Source of the DNA: Antedon bifida
Taxonomy: Eukaryota > Echinodermata > Crinoidea > Comatulida > Antedonidae
Assembly: GCA_963402885.1 (NCBI GenBank)
Contig: OY727099.1
Coordinates: 16,635,001-16,699,000, forward strand
Length of the DNA: 64,000 nucleotides
Reading direction: 5' to 3'
The translations under genes were made by a program, and so were the position numbers. Positions 1-11,613 of the stretch are shown here, piece after piece. Position 1 is the first letter of the stretch; every line of letters begins with the position of its first letter. The notes under the pieces are model-generated. The model had not been told where the DNA came from and did no database searches. It worked only from the letters and a program-made list of their open reading frames with translations.

Positions 1-90
1 AAATGGTCTAAAACGTCTCCAAATACGATATTAAGCTATTGTATGCACTTTGATGTTTTTGTGTGAAAAGTTTTTTCGAAATGCACAAAA

Positions 91-176
91 TGGTCTAAAA
101 CGTCTCCAAATGCGATTTGGAGCTCTTTTGTGCACTTTGATGTTTTGTGTCAAAAGTTTTATAGAAATGCTCGAAA
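91..176 (+). repeat. Type example of class B monomer (86 bp, with dyad)
   Basis: Class B is marked by the dyad CTCCAAAT-GCG-ATTTGGAG (8-bp perfect arms, 3-base centre) followed by CTCTTTTGTGCAC, by GTGTCAAAAG, and by an end ATAGAAATGCTCGAAA instead of CGAAATGCACAAAA. Class B is almost always followed by a 78-bp class C monomer, so B and C behave as one unit. About fifty B-C pairs occur in the window, and they are scarce between about 32.7 and 43.2 kb. Confidence 0.85.
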
Positions 177-428
177 TGGTCTAAAACGGTTTCAAATGTG
201 ATTTTAAGCACTTTGATGTTTTTTGTGTAACTAAGTTTCATCGAAATGCACAAAATGGTCTAAAACGTCTCCAAATACGATATTAAGCTATTGTATGCAC
301 TTTGTTGTTTTTGTGTGAAAAGTTTCATCGAAATGCACAAAATGGTCTAAAACGTCTCCAAATGCGATTTGGAGCTCTTTTGTGCACTTTGATGTTTTGT
401 GTCAAAAGTTTTATAGAAATGCTCGAAA

Positions 429-506
429 TGGTCTAAAACGGTTTCAAATGTGATTTTAAGCACTTTGATGTTTTTGTGTAACTAAGTTTCATCGAAATGC
501 ACAAAA
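429..506 (+). repeat. Type example of class C monomer (78 bp, short form)
   Basis: Class C lacks about 10 bp compared with its neighbours: AAGCAC replaces AAGCTATTTTGTGCAC. It also carries GGTTTCAAATGTGATTTT in place of GTCTCCAAATGCGATTTG, and GTAACTAAG in place of GTGAAAAG. Related 78-bp monomers with GTAATCAAG follow class F monomers, for example 855-932. These are stable, many-copy short variants, not sporadic errors. Confidence 0.85.
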
Positions 507-1659
507 TGGTCTAAAACGTCTCCAAATACGATATTAAGATATTGTATGCACTTTGTTGTTTTTGTGTGAAAAGTTTCATCGAAATGCACAAAATGGTCTA
601 AAACGTCTCCAAATGCGATTTGAAGCTATTTTGTGCACTTTGATGTTTTGTGTAAAAAGTTTCATCGAAATGCACAAAACGGTCTAAAACGTCTCCAAAT
701 ACGATATTAAGCTATTGTATGCACTTTTATGTTTTTGTGTGAAAAGTTTTAACGAAATGCACAAAATGGTCTAAAACGTCTCCAAATCCGTTTTAAAGCT
801 ATTCTAAGCACTTTGGTGTTTTTATGTTAACATGTTTTTTCGAAATGCTCAAAATGTTCTAAAACGGTTTCAAATGTGATTTTAAGCACTTTGATGTTTT
901 TGTGTAATCAAGTTTCATCGAAATGCACAAAATGGTCTAAAACGTCTCCAAATGCGATTTGAAGCTATTTTGTGCACTTTGATGTTTTGTGTGAAAAGTT
1001 TCATCGAAATGCACAAAATGGTCTAAAACGTCTCCAAATACTATATTAAGCTATTGTATGCACTTTGATGTTTTTGAGTGAAAAGTTTTTTCGAAATGCT
1101 CAAAATGGTCTAAAACGTCTCCAAATGCGATTTGGAGCTCTTTTGTGCATTTTGATGTTTTGTGTCAAAAGTTTTATAGAAATGCTCGAAATGGTCTAAA
1201 ACGGTTTCAAATGTGATTTTAAGCACTTTGATGTTTTTGTGTAACTAAGTTTCATCGAAATGCACAAAATGGTCTAAAACGTCTGCAAATGCGATTTGAA
1301 GCTATTTTATGCACTTTGATGGTTTTGTGTGAAAAGTTTCATCGAAATGCACAAAATGGTCTAAAACGTCTCCAAATACGATATTAAGCTATTGTATGCA
1401 CTTTGATTTTTTTGTGTGAAAAGTTTTTTCGAAATGCACAAAATGGTCTAAAACGTCTCCAAATGCGATAATAAGCTGTTGTATGCACATTGATGTTTTT
1501 GTTTGAAAAGTTTCATCGAAATGCACAAAATGGTCTAAAACGTCTCCAAATACGATATTAAGCTATTGTATGCACTTTGTTGTTTTTGTGTAAAAAGTTT
1601 CATCGAAATGCACAAAATGGTCTAAAACGTCTCCAAATACGATATTAAGCTATTGTATG
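507..1659 (+). repeat. Mosaic satellite stretch without a clear HOR
   Basis: This run contains classes A, D, F, B, C, G and E in an order not tandemly repeated here. It includes an F monomer at 767-854 with its 78-bp partner at 855-932. The part from about 936 to 1,270 (D, A, B, C) recurs about 1,197 bp downstream at roughly 2,133-2,467. No non-satellite sequence was seen. Confidence 0.75.
767..854 (+). repeat. Class F monomer (88 bp), first of eight copies
   Basis: Class F is the most divergent common monomer: it has AAATCCGTTTT, CTATTCTAAGCAC, TTTGGTG and ATGTTAACATG, and is followed by TGTTCTAAAACGG in place of TGGTCTAAAACG. Eight copies start at 767, 7,853, 11,526, 20,510, 23,258, 36,144, 42,817 and 44,428, each 88 bp long and each followed by a 78-bp C-like monomer with GTAATCAAG. 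Copies near 20.6 kb and 36.2 kb share TTCGTAATG in place of TTCGAAATG, which marks a recent shared duplication. Confidence 0.85.
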
Positions 1660-2965
1660 CACTTTGATGTTTTTGTGTGAAAAGTTTTTTCGAAATGCAC
1701 AAAATGGTCTAAAACGTCTCCAAATGCGATTTGGAACTCTTTTGTGCACTTTGATGTTTTTGTGTAACCAATTTTCATCGAAATGCACAAAATGGTCTAA
1801 AACGTCTCCAAATGCGATTTGAAGCTATTTTGTGCACTTTAATGTTTTGTGTGAAAAGTTTTATCGAAATGCAAAAAATGGTCTAAAACGTCTCCAAATA
1901 CGATATTAAGCTATTGTATGCACTTTGATGTTTTTGTGTGAAAAGTTTTGTCGAAATGCACAAAATGGTCTAAAACGTCTCCAAATGCGATTTGGAGCTC
2001 TTTTGTGCACTTTGATGTTTTGTGTCAAAAGTTTTATAGAAATGCTCGAAATGGTCTAAAACGGTTTCAAATGTGATTTTAAGCACTTTGATGTTTTTGT
2101 GTAACTAAGTTTCATCGAAATGCACAAAATGGTCTAAAACGTCTCCAAATGCGATTTGAAGCTATTTTGTGCACTTTGATGTTTTGTGTGAAAAGTTTCA
2201 TCGAAATGCACAAAATGGTCTAAAACGTCTCCAAATACTATATTAAGCTATTGTATGCACTTTGATGTTTTTGAGTGAAAAGTTTTTTCGAAATGCTCAA
2301 AATGGTCTAAAACGTCTCTAAATGCGATTTGGAGCTCTTTTGTGCATTTTGATGTTTTGTGTCAAAAGTTTTATAGAAATTCTCGAAATGGTCTAAAACG
2401 GTTTCAAATGTGATTTTAAGCACTTTGATGTTTTTGTGTAACTAAGTTTCATCGAAATGCACAAAATGGTCTAAAACGCGAATTGAAGCTATTTTATGCA
2501 CTTTGATGGTTTTGTGTGAAAAGTTTCATCGAAATGCACAAAATGGTCAAAAACGTCTCCAAATACGATATTAAGCTATTGTATGCACTTTGATGTTTTT
2601 GTGTGAAAAGTTTTTTCGAAATGCACAAAATGGTCTAAAACGTCTCCAAATGCGATTTGGAACTCTTTTGTGCACTTTGATGTTTTTGTGTGAAAAGTTT
2701 TTTCGAAATTCACAAAATGGTCTAAAACGTCTCCAAATGCGATTTGGAACTCTTTTTTGCACTTTGGTGTTTTGTGTAATGAAACGCACAAAATGGTCTA
2801 AAACGTCTCCAAATACGATAATAAGCTGTTGTATGAACATTGATGTTTTTGTGTGAAAAGTTTCATCGAAATGCACAAAATGGTCTAAAACGTTTCCAAA
2901 TGCGATTTGAAGCTATTTTGTGCACTTTGATGTTGTGTGTGAAAAGTTTCATCGAAATGCACAAA
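1660..2965 (+). repeat. ~1.3-kb duplicated block, copy 1
   Basis: This block recurs nearly intact at 6,035-7,340 (offset 4,375 bp) and in part at 4,358-5,340 (offset 2,698 bp). Shared marks include GTAACCAATTTTC near 1,763, and a monomer at 2,467-2,543 lacking 10 bp between AAAACG and CGA. The run of three monomers at about 2,570-2,790 is shared with copy 3 and absent from copy 2. Copy 1 reads ACGCGAATTG where copies 2 and 3 read ACGCGATTTG. Confidence 0.85.
2467..2543 (+). repeat. 77-bp monomer with a 10-bp internal deletion
   Basis: TCTCCAAATG is missing between AAAACG and CGAATTGAAGC. The same junction is found at 5,165-5,241 and 6,842-6,918, as expected from the block duplications, so the deletion happened once before the copies formed. 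Confidence 0.85.
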
Positions 2966-4357
2966 GTGGTCTAAAACGTCCCCAAATACGATATTAAGAT
3001 ATTGTATGCACTTTGTTGTTTTTGTGTGAAAAGTTTCTTCGAACAAAATGGTCTAAAACGTCTCCAAATGCGATAATAAGCTGTTGTATGCACATTGATG
3101 TTTTTGTTTGAAAAGTTTCATCGAAATGCACAAAATGGTCTAAAACGTCTCCAAATACGATATTAAGCTATTGTATGCACTTTGTTGTTTTTGTGTAAAA
3201 AGTTTCATCGAAATGCACAAAATGGTCTAAAACGTCTCCAAATACGATAATAAGCTGTTGTATGAACATTGATGTTTTTGTGTGAAAAGTTTCATCGAAA
3301 TGCACAAAATGGTCTAAAACGTTTCCAAATGCGATTTGAAGCTATTTTGTGCACTTTGATGTTGTGTGTGAAAAGTTTCATCGAAATGCACAAAGTGGTC
3401 TAAAACGTCCCCAAATACGATATTAAGATATTGTATGCACTTTGTTGTTTTTGTGTGAAAAGTTTCTTCGAACAAAATGGTCTAAAACGTCTCCAAATGC
3501 GATAACAAGCTGTTGTATGCACATTGATGTTTTTGTTTGAAAAGTTTCATCGAAATGCACAAAATGGTCTAAAACGTCTCCAAATACGATATTAAGCTAT
3601 TGTATGCACTTTGTTGTTTTTGTGTAAAAAGTTTCATCGAAATGCACAAAATGGTCTAAAACGTCTCCAAATACGATAATAAGCTGTTGTATGAACATTG
3701 ATGTTTTTGTGTGAAAAGTTTCATCGAAATGCACAAAATGGTCTAAAACGTTTCCAAATGCGATTTGAAGCTATTTTGTGCACTTTGATGTTGTGTGTGA
3801 AAAGTTTCATCGAAATGCACAAAGTGGTCTAAAACGTCCCCAAATACGATATTAAGATATTGTATGCACTTTGTTGTTTTTGTGTGAAAAGTTTCTTCGA
3901 ACAAAATGGTCTAAAACGTCTCCAAATGCGATAATAAGCTGTTGTATGCACATTGATGTTTTTGTTTGAAAAGTTTCATCGAAATGCACAAAATGGTCTA
4001 AAACGTCTCCAAATACGATATTAAGCTATTGTATGCACTTTGTTGTTTTTGTGTAAAAAGTTTCATCGAAATGCACAAAATGGTCTAAAACGTCTCCAAA
4101 TACGATAATAAGCTGTTGTATGAACATTGATGTTTTTGTGTGAAAAGTTTCATCGAAATGCACAAAATGGTCTAAAACGTTTCCAAATGCGATTTGAAGC
4201 TATTTTGTGCACTTTGATGTTGTGTGTGAAAAGTTTCATCGAAATGCACAAAGTGGTCTAAAACGTCCCCAAATACGATATTAAGATATTGTATGCACTT
4301 TGTTGTTTTTGTGTGAAAAGTTTCTTCGAACAAAATGGTCTAAAACGTCTCCAAAAA
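2794..4357 (+). repeat. 429-bp five-monomer HOR, about 3.6 copies
   Basis: Units start at 2,794, 3,223, 3,652 and 4,081, exactly 429 bp apart, giving 87+86+82+87+87. Each has an E monomer with GTATGAACATTG, a D monomer with TTTCCAAATG and GATGTTGTGTGTG, an 82-bp A monomer with GTCCCCAAATACG and a 5-bp deletion (TTCGAACAAAATGG), an E monomer with GTTTGAAAAG, and an A monomer ending GTGTAAAAAG. The fourth unit stops in a 67-bp deleted monomer at 4,336-4,402. Units are almost identical; the second reads GATAACAAG near 3,502 where others read GATAATAAG. Confidence 0.93.
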
Positions 4358-4402
4358 CACTTTGATGTTTTTGTGTGAAAAGTTTTTTCGAAATGCACAA
4401 AA
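4336..4402 (+). repeat. 67-bp monomer with a 20-bp internal deletion
   Basis: The segment between CTCCAAA and CACTTTG is reduced to AA, a net loss of 20 bp. This is the junction between the 429-bp HOR and the 1.3-kb block. Its duplicate is at 6,013-6,079. Confidence 0.88.
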
Positions 4403-5340
4403 TGGTCTAAAACGTCTCCAAATGCGATTTTGAACTCTTTTGTGCACTTTGATGTTTTTGTGTAACCAATTTTCATCGAAATGCACAAAATGGTCTAAAA
4501 CGTCTCCAAATGCGATTTGAAGCTATTTTGTGCACTTTAATGTTTTGTGTGAAAAGTTTTATCGAAATGCAAAAAATGGTCTAAAACGTCTCCAAATACG
4601 ATATTAAGCTATTGTATGCACTTTGATGTTTTTGTGTGAAAAGTTTTGTCGAAATGCACAAAATGGTCTAAAACGTCTCCAAATGCGATTTGGAGCTCTT
4701 TTGTGCACTTTGATGTTTTGTGTCAAAAGTTTTATAGAAATGCTCGAAATGGTCTAAAACGGTTTCAAATGTGATTTTAAGCACTTTGATGTTTTTGTGT
4801 AACTAAGTTTCATCGAAATGCACAAAATGGTCTAAAACGTCTCCAAATGCGATTTGAAGCTATTTTGTGCACTTTGATGTTTTGTGTGAAAAGTTTCATC
4901 GAAATGCACAAAATGGTCTAAAACGTCTCCAAATACTATATTAAGTTATTGTATGCACTTTGATGTTTTTGAGTGAAAAGTTTTTTCGAAATGCTCAAAA
5001 TGGTCTAAAACGTCTCTAAATGCGATTTGGAGCTCTTTTGTGCATTTTGATGTTTTGTGTCAAAAGTTTTATAGAAATTCTCGAAATGGTCTAAAACGGT
5101 TTCAAATGTGATTTTAAGCACTTTGATGTTTTTGTGTAACTAAGTTTCATCGAAATGCACAAAATGGTCTAAAACGCGATTTGAAGCTATTTTATGCACT
5201 TTGATGGTTTTGTGTGAAAAGTTTCATCGAAATGCACAAAATGGTCAAAAACGTCTCCAAATACGATATTAAGCTATTGTATGCACTTTGATGTTTTTGT
5301 GTGAAAAGTTTTTTCGAAATGCACAAAATGGTCTAAAACG
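4358..5340 (+). repeat. ~1.3-kb block, copy 2 (truncated)
   Basis: It matches 1,660-2,642 at an offset of 2,698 bp, then switches into the 429-bp HOR at a monomer boundary near 5,329, so the last three monomers of the full block are missing. Confidence 0.83.
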
Positions 5341-6034
5341 TCTCCAAATACGATAATAAGCTGTTGTATGAACATTGATGTTTTTGTGTGAAAAGTTTCA
5401 TCGAAATGCACAAAATGGTCTAAAACGTTTCCAAATGCGATTTGAAGCTATTTTGTGCACTTTGATGTTGTGTGTGAAAAGTTTCATCGAAATGCACAAA
5501 GTGGTCTAAAACGTCCCCAAATACGATATTAAGATATTGTATGCACTTTGTTGTTTTTGTGTGAAAAGTTTCTTCGAACAAAATGGTCTAAAACGTCTCC
5601 AAATGCGATAATAAGCTGTTGTATGCACATTGATGTTTTTGTTTGAAAAGTTTCATCGAAATGCACAAAATGGTCTAAAACGTCTCCAAATACGATATTA
5701 AGCTATTGTATGCACTTTGTTGTTTTTGTGTAAAAAGTTTCATCGAAATGCACAAAATGGTCTAAAACGTCTCCAAATACGATAATAAGCTGTTGTATGA
5801 ACATTGATGTTTTTGTGTGAAAAGTTTCATCGAAATGCACAAAATGGTCTAAAACGTTTCCAAATGCGATTTGAAGCTATTTTGTGCACTTTGATGTTGT
5901 GTGTGAAAAGTTTCATCGAAATGCACAAAGTGGTCTAAAACGTCCCCAAATACGATATTAAGATATTGTATGCACTTTGTTGTTTTTGTGTGAAAAGTTT
6001 CTTCGAACAAAATGGTCTAAAACGTCTCCAAAAA
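5329..6034 (+). repeat. 429-bp HOR, second tract, about 1.6 copies
   Basis: Units begin at 5,329 and 5,758, 429 bp apart, with the same five-monomer order and the same marker variants (GTATGAACATTG, GTTGTGTGTG, TTCGAACAAAATGG) as the first tract. The second unit ends at the 67-bp deleted monomer. Confidence 0.9.
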
Positions 6035-7340
6035 CACTTTGATGTTTTTGTGTGAAAAGTTTTTTCGAAATGCACAAAATGGTCTAAAACGTCTCCAAAT
6101 GCGATTTGGAACTCTTTTGTGCACTTTGATGTTTTTGTGTAACCAATTTTCATCGAAATGCACAAAATGGTCTAAAACGTCTCCAAATGCGATTTGAAGC
6201 TATTTTGTGCACTTTAATGTTTTGTGTGAAAAGTTTTATCGAAATGCAAAAAATGGTCTAAAACGTCTCCAAATACGATATTAAGCTATTGTATGCACTT
6301 TGATGTTTTTGTGTGAAAAGTTTTGTCGAAATGCACAAAATGGTCTAAAACGTCTCCAAATGCGATTTGGAGCTCTTTTGTGCACTTTGATGTTTTGTGT
6401 CAAAAGTTTTATAGAAATGCTCGAAATGGTCTAAAACGGTTTCAAATGTGATTTTAAGCACTTTGATGTTTTTGTGTAACTAAGTTTCATCGAAATGCAC
6501 AAAATGGTCTAAAACGTCTCCAAATGCGATTTGAAGCTATTTTGTGCACTTTGATGTTTTGTGTGAAAAGTTTCATCGAAATGCACAAAATGGTCTAAAA
6601 CGTCTCCAAATACTATATTAAGTTATTGTATGCACTTTGATGTTTTTGAGTGAAAAGTTTTTTCGAAATGCTCAAAATGGTCTAAAACGTCTCTAAATGC
6701 GATTTGGAGCTCTTTTGTGCATTTTGATGTTTTGTGTCAAAAGTTTTATAGAAATTCTCGAAATGGTCTAAAACGGTTTCAAATGTGATTTTAAGCACTT
6801 TGATGTTTTTGTGTAACTAAGTTTCATCGAAATGCACAAAATGGTCTAAAACGCGATTTGAAGCTATTTTATGCACTTTGATGGTTTTGTGTGAAAAGTT
6901 TCATCGAAATGCACAAAATGGTCAAAAACGTCTCCAAATACGATATTAAGCTATTGTATGCACTTTGATGTTTTTGTGTGAAAAGTTTTTTCGAAATGCA
7001 CAAAATGGTCTAAAACGTCTCCAAATGCGATTTGGAACTCTTTTGTGCACTTTGATGTTTTTGTGTGAAAAGTTTTTTCGAAATTCACAAAATGGTCTAA
7101 AACGTCTCCAAATGCGATTTGGAACTCTTTTTTGCACTTTGGTGTTTTGTGTAATGAAACGCACAAAATGGTCTAAAACGTCTCCAAATACGATAATAAG
7201 CTGTTGTATGAACATTGATGTTTTTGTGTGAAAAGTTTCATCGAAATGCACAAAATGGTCTAAAACGTTTCCAAATGCGATTTGAAGCTATTTTGTGCAC
7301 TTTGATGTTGTGTGTGAAAAGTTTCATCGAAATGCACAAA
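6035..7340 (+). repeat. ~1.3-kb block, copy 3
   Basis: It matches 1,660-2,965 at a constant offset of 4,375 bp, including the unusual 76-bp GTGTAATGAAACGC monomer near 7,150. It diverges near 7,341, where copy 1 continues into GTCCCCAAATACG and this copy continues into GTCTCCAAATGCG. Confidence 0.85.
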
Positions 7341-10300
7341 ATGGTCTAAAACGTCTCCAAATGCGATTTGAAGCTATTTTGTGCACTTTGATGTTTTATG
7401 TGAAAAGTTTCATCGAAATGCACAAAATGGTCTAAAACGTCTCCAAATACTATATTAAGCTATTGTATGCACTTTGATGTTTTTGTGTGAAAAGTTTTTT
7501 CGAAATGCTCAAAATGGTCTAAAACGTCTCCAAATGCGATTTGGAGCTCTTTTGTGCATTTTGATGTTTTGTGTCAAAAGTTTTATAGAAATGCTCGAAA
7601 TGGTCTAAAACGGTTTCAAATGTGATTTTAAGCACTTTGATGTTTTTGTGTAACTAAGTTTCATCGAAATGCACAAAATGGTCTAAAACGTCTCCAAATA
7701 CGATATTAAGATATTGTATGCACTTTGTTGTTTTTGTGTGAAAAGTTTCATCGAAATGCACAAAATGGTCTAAAACGTCTCCAAATACGATATTAAGATA
7801 TTGTATGCACTTTGATGTTTTTGTGTGAAAAGTTTTAACGAAATGCACAAAATGGTCTAAAACGTCTCCAAATCCGTTTTAAAGCTATTCTAAGCACTTT
7901 GGTGTTTTTATGTTAACATGTTTTTTCGAAATGCTCAAAATGTTCTAAAACGGTTTCAAATGTGATTTCAAGCACTTTGATGTTTTTGTGTAATCAAGTT
8001 TCATCGAAATGCACCAAATGGTCTAAAACGTCTGCAAATGCGATTTGAAGCTATTTTATGCACTTTGATGGTTTTGTGTGAAAAGTTTCATCGAAATGCA
8101 CAAAATGGTCTAAAACGTCTCCAAATACGATATTAAGCTATTGTATGCACTTTGGTGTTTTTGAGTGAAAATTTTTTTCGAAATGCTCAAAATGGTCTAA
8201 AACGTCTCCAAATGCGATTTGGAGCTCTTTTGTGCACTTTGATGTTTTGTGTCAAAAGTTTTATAGAAATGCTCGAAATGGTCTAAAACGGTTTCAAATG
8301 TGATTTTAAGCACTTTGATGTTTTTGTGTAACTAAGTTTCATCGAAATGCACAAAATGGTCTAAAACGTCTGCAAATGCGATTTGAAGATATTTTATGCA
8401 CTTTGATGGTTTTGTGTGAAAAGTTTCATCGAAATGCACAAAATGGTCAAAAACGTCTCCAAATACGATAATAAGCTGTTGTATGCACATTGATGTTTTT
8501 GTGTGAAAAGTTTCATCGAAATGCACAAAATGGTCTAAATTAAGCTATTGTATGCACTTTGATGTTTTTGTGTGAAAAGTTTTTTCGAAATGCACAAAAT
8601 GGTCTAAAACGTCTCCAAATGCGATAATAAGCTGTTGTATGCACATTGATGTTTTTGTTTGAAAAGTTTCATCGAAATGCACAAAATGGTCTAAAACGTC
8701 TCCAAATACGATATTAAGCTATTGTATGCACTTTGTTGTTTTTGTGTAAAAAGTTTCATCGAAATGCACAAATTTGTCAAAAATGTCTCCAAATGCGATT
8801 TGAAGCTATTTTGTGCACTTTTATGTTTTTGTGTGAAAAGTTGTTTCGAAATGCACAAAATGGTCTAAAACGTCTACAAATGCGATTTGAAGCTATTTTG
8901 TGCACTTTTATGTTTTGTGTGAAAAGTTTCATCGAAATGCACAAAATGGTCTAAAACGTCTCCAAATACGATATTAAGCTATTGTATGCACTTTGATGTT
9001 TTTGTGTGAAAAGTTTTTTCGAAATGCACAAAATGGTCTAAAACGTCTCCAAATGCGATAATAAGCTGTTGTATGCACATTGATGTTTTTGTTTGAAAAG
9101 TTTCATCGAAATGCACAAAATGGTCTAAAACGTCTCCAAATGCGATAATAAGCTGTTGTATGCACATTGATGTTTTTGTTTGAAAAGTTTTTTCGAAATG
9201 CTCAAAATGTTCTAAAACGGTTTCAAATGTGATTTTAAGCACTTTGATGTTTTTGTGTAATCAAGTCTCATCGAAATGCACAAAATGGTCTAAAACGTCT
9301 CCAAATGCGATTTGAAGCTATTTTGTGCACTTTGATGTTTTGTGTGAAAAGTTTCATCGAAATGCACAAAATGGTCTAAAACGTCTCCAAATACTATATT
9401 AAGCTATTGTATGCACTTTGGTGTTTTTGAGTGAAAAGTTTTTTCGAAATGCTCAAAATGGTCTAAAACGTCTCCAAATGCGATTTGGAGCTCTTTTGTG
9501 CATTTTGATGTTTTGTGTCAAAAGTTTTATAGAAATGCTCGAAATGGTCTAAAACGGTTTCAAATGTGATTTTAAGCACTTTGATGTTTTTGTGTAACTA
9601 AGTTTCATCGAAATGCACAAAATGGTCTAAAACGTCTGCAAATGCGATTTGAAGATATTTTATGCACTTTGATGGTTTTGTGTGAAAAGTTTCATCGAAA
9701 TGCACAAAATGGTCTAAAACGTCTCCAAATACGATATTAAGCTATTGTATGCACTTTGTTGTTTTTGTGTGAAAAGTTTCATCGAAATGCACAAAATGGT
9801 CTAAAACGTCTCCAAATGCGATTTGAAGCTATTTTATGCACTTTTATGTTTCGTTTGAAAAGTTTTATCGAAATGCACAAAATGGTCTAAAACGTCTCCA
9901 AATACGATATTAAGCTATTGTATGCACTTTGATGTTTTTGTGTGAAAAGTTTTTTTGAAATCCACAAAATGGTCTAAAACGTCTCCAAATGCGATTTGGA
10001 ACTCTTTTGTGCACTTTGATGTTTTTGTGTAACCAAGTTTCATCGAAATGCACAAAATGGTCTAAAACGTCTCCAAATGCGATTTGAAGCTATTTTATGC
10101 ACTTTTATGTTTTGTGTGAAAAGTTTCATCGAAATGCACAAAATGGTCTAAAACGTCTCCAAATATGATATTAAGCTATTGTATGCACTTTGATGTTTTT
10201 GTGTGAAAAGTTTTTTCGAAATGCACAAAATGGTCTAAAACGTCTCCAAATGCGATTTGGAACTCTTTTGTGCACTTTGATGTTTTTGTGTAACCAAGTT

Positions 10301-11613
10301 TCATCGAAATGCACAAAATGGTCTAAAACGGCTCCAAATACTATATTAAGCTATTGTATGCACTTTGATGTTTTTGAGTGAAAAGTTTTTTCGAAATGCT
10401 CAAAATGGTCTAAAACGTCTCCAAATGCGATTTGAAGATATTTTATGCACTTTGATGGTTTTGTGTGAAAAGTTTCATCAAACGCACAAAATGGTCAAAA
10501 ACGTCTCCAAATACGATAATGAGCTGTTGTATGCACATTGATGTTTTTGTGTGAAAAGTTTCATCGAAATGCACAAAATGGTCTAAAACGTCTCCAAATA
10601 CGATATTAAGCTATTGTATGCACTTTGTTGTTTTTGTGTGAAAAGTTTCATCGAAATGCACAAAATGGTCTAAAACGTCTCCAAATACGATATTAAGCTA
10701 TTGTATGCACTTTGTTGTTTTTGTGTAAAAAGTTTCATCGAAATGCACAAAATGGTCTAAAACGTCTCCAAATACGATATTAAGCTATTGTATGCACTTT
10801 GATGTTTTTGTGTGAAAAGTTTTTTCGAAATGCACAAAATGGTCTAAAACGTCTCCAAATGCGATTTGGAACTCTTTTGTGCACTTTGATGTTTTTGTGT
10901 AACCAATTTTCATCGAAATGCACAAAATGGTCTAAAACGTCTCCAAATGCGATTTGAAGCTATTTTGTGCACTTTAATGTTTTGTGTGAAAAGTTTTATC
11001 GAAATGCAAAAAATGGTCTAAAACGTCTGCAAATACGATATTAAGCTATTGTATGCACTTTGATGTTTTTGTGTGAAAAGTTTTTTCGAAATGCACAAAA
11101 TGGTCTAAAACGTCTCCAAATGCGATTTGGAGCTCTTTTGTGCACTTTGATGTTTTGTGTCAAAAGTTTTATAGAAATGGCTCGAAATGGTCTAAAACGG
11201 TTTCAAATGTGATTTTAAGCACTTTGATGTTTTTGTGTAACTAAGTTTCATCGAAATGCACAAAATGGTCTAAAACGTCTCCAAATACGATATTAAGATA
11301 TTGTATGCACTTTGTTGTTTTTGTGTGAAAAGTTTCATCGAAATGCACAAAATGGTCTAAAACGTCTCCAAATGCGATTTGAAGCTATTTTGTGCACTTT
11401 GATGTTTTATGTAAAAAGTTTCATCAAAATGCACAAAACGGTCTAAAACGTCTCCAAATACGATATTAAGCTATTGTATGCACTTTGATGTTTTTGTGTG
11501 AAAAGTTTTAACGAAATGCACAAAATGGTCTAAAACGTCTCCAAATCCGTTTTAAAGCTATTCTAAGCACTTTGGTGTTTTTATGTTAACATGTTTTTTC
11601 GAAATGCTCAAAA
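7341..11613 (+). repeat. Mosaic satellite region with mixed monomer classes
   Basis: About fifty monomers of all classes occur without a regular long period that I could trace. Features include F monomers at 7,853-7,940 and 11,526-11,613, B-C pairs with C ends near 7,650, 8,328, 9,596 and 11,238, a run of E-type monomers near 9.0-9.2 kb, and a 69-bp deleted monomer at 8,531-8,599. No gene or unique sequence was seen. Confidence 0.75.
8531..8599 (+). repeat. 69-bp monomer with an 18-bp deletion
   Basis: TGGTCTAAA is joined directly to TTAAGCTATTG, removing the ACGTCTCCAAATACGATA segment that carries the dyad element. I found no second copy, so it is probably a recent single event. Confidence 0.75.

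Larger units (their letters stand above)
1..506 (+). repeat. 252-bp three-monomer higher-order repeat, two copies
   Basis: Monomer starts at 4, 91, 177, 256, 343 and 429 give the pattern 87-86-79 then 87-86-78. Each copy is class A, then B (ATTTGGAGCTC), then C (GGTTTCAAATGTG, GTAACTAAG). The one-base difference is an extra T in the T-run of the first C monomer near 220. The copies differ at a few bases, such as TTTGATG against TTTGTTG in the A monomer. Confidence 0.85.
3652..7005 (+). repeat. 1,677-bp tandem duplication
   Basis: Bases 3,652-5,328 are repeated at 5,329-7,005. Both copies hold 429-bp HOR sequence, the 67-bp deleted monomer (4,336 and 6,013), a shared TTAAGTTATTG variant (about 4,943 and 6,620) and the 77-bp deleted monomer. 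One visible difference is GATTTTGAACTC near 4,426 against GATTTGGAACTC near 6,103. Sequence right after the second copy matches copy 1 of the 1.3-kb block, so the duplication was laid over an older arrangement. Confidence 0.9.

Noticed and set aside
1020-1075. TATATTAAG as a promoter TATA box
   Set aside because: It is a common class A monomer sequence found throughout the array, with no associated transcript or gene.
2571-7251. Open reading frames of 71-101 codons on both strands near 2.6-2.9 kb and 6.9-7.3 kb, and many 62-93-codon frames elsewhere
   Set aside because: The frames translate the satellite itself: 87 bp is 29 codons, so runs of 87-bp monomers stay in frame on the minus strand and give a 29-residue repeat containing HFDETFHTKTS. 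They end where an 86-bp or 78-bp monomer shifts the frame, occur in several frames at once, and show no independent start or codon signal.
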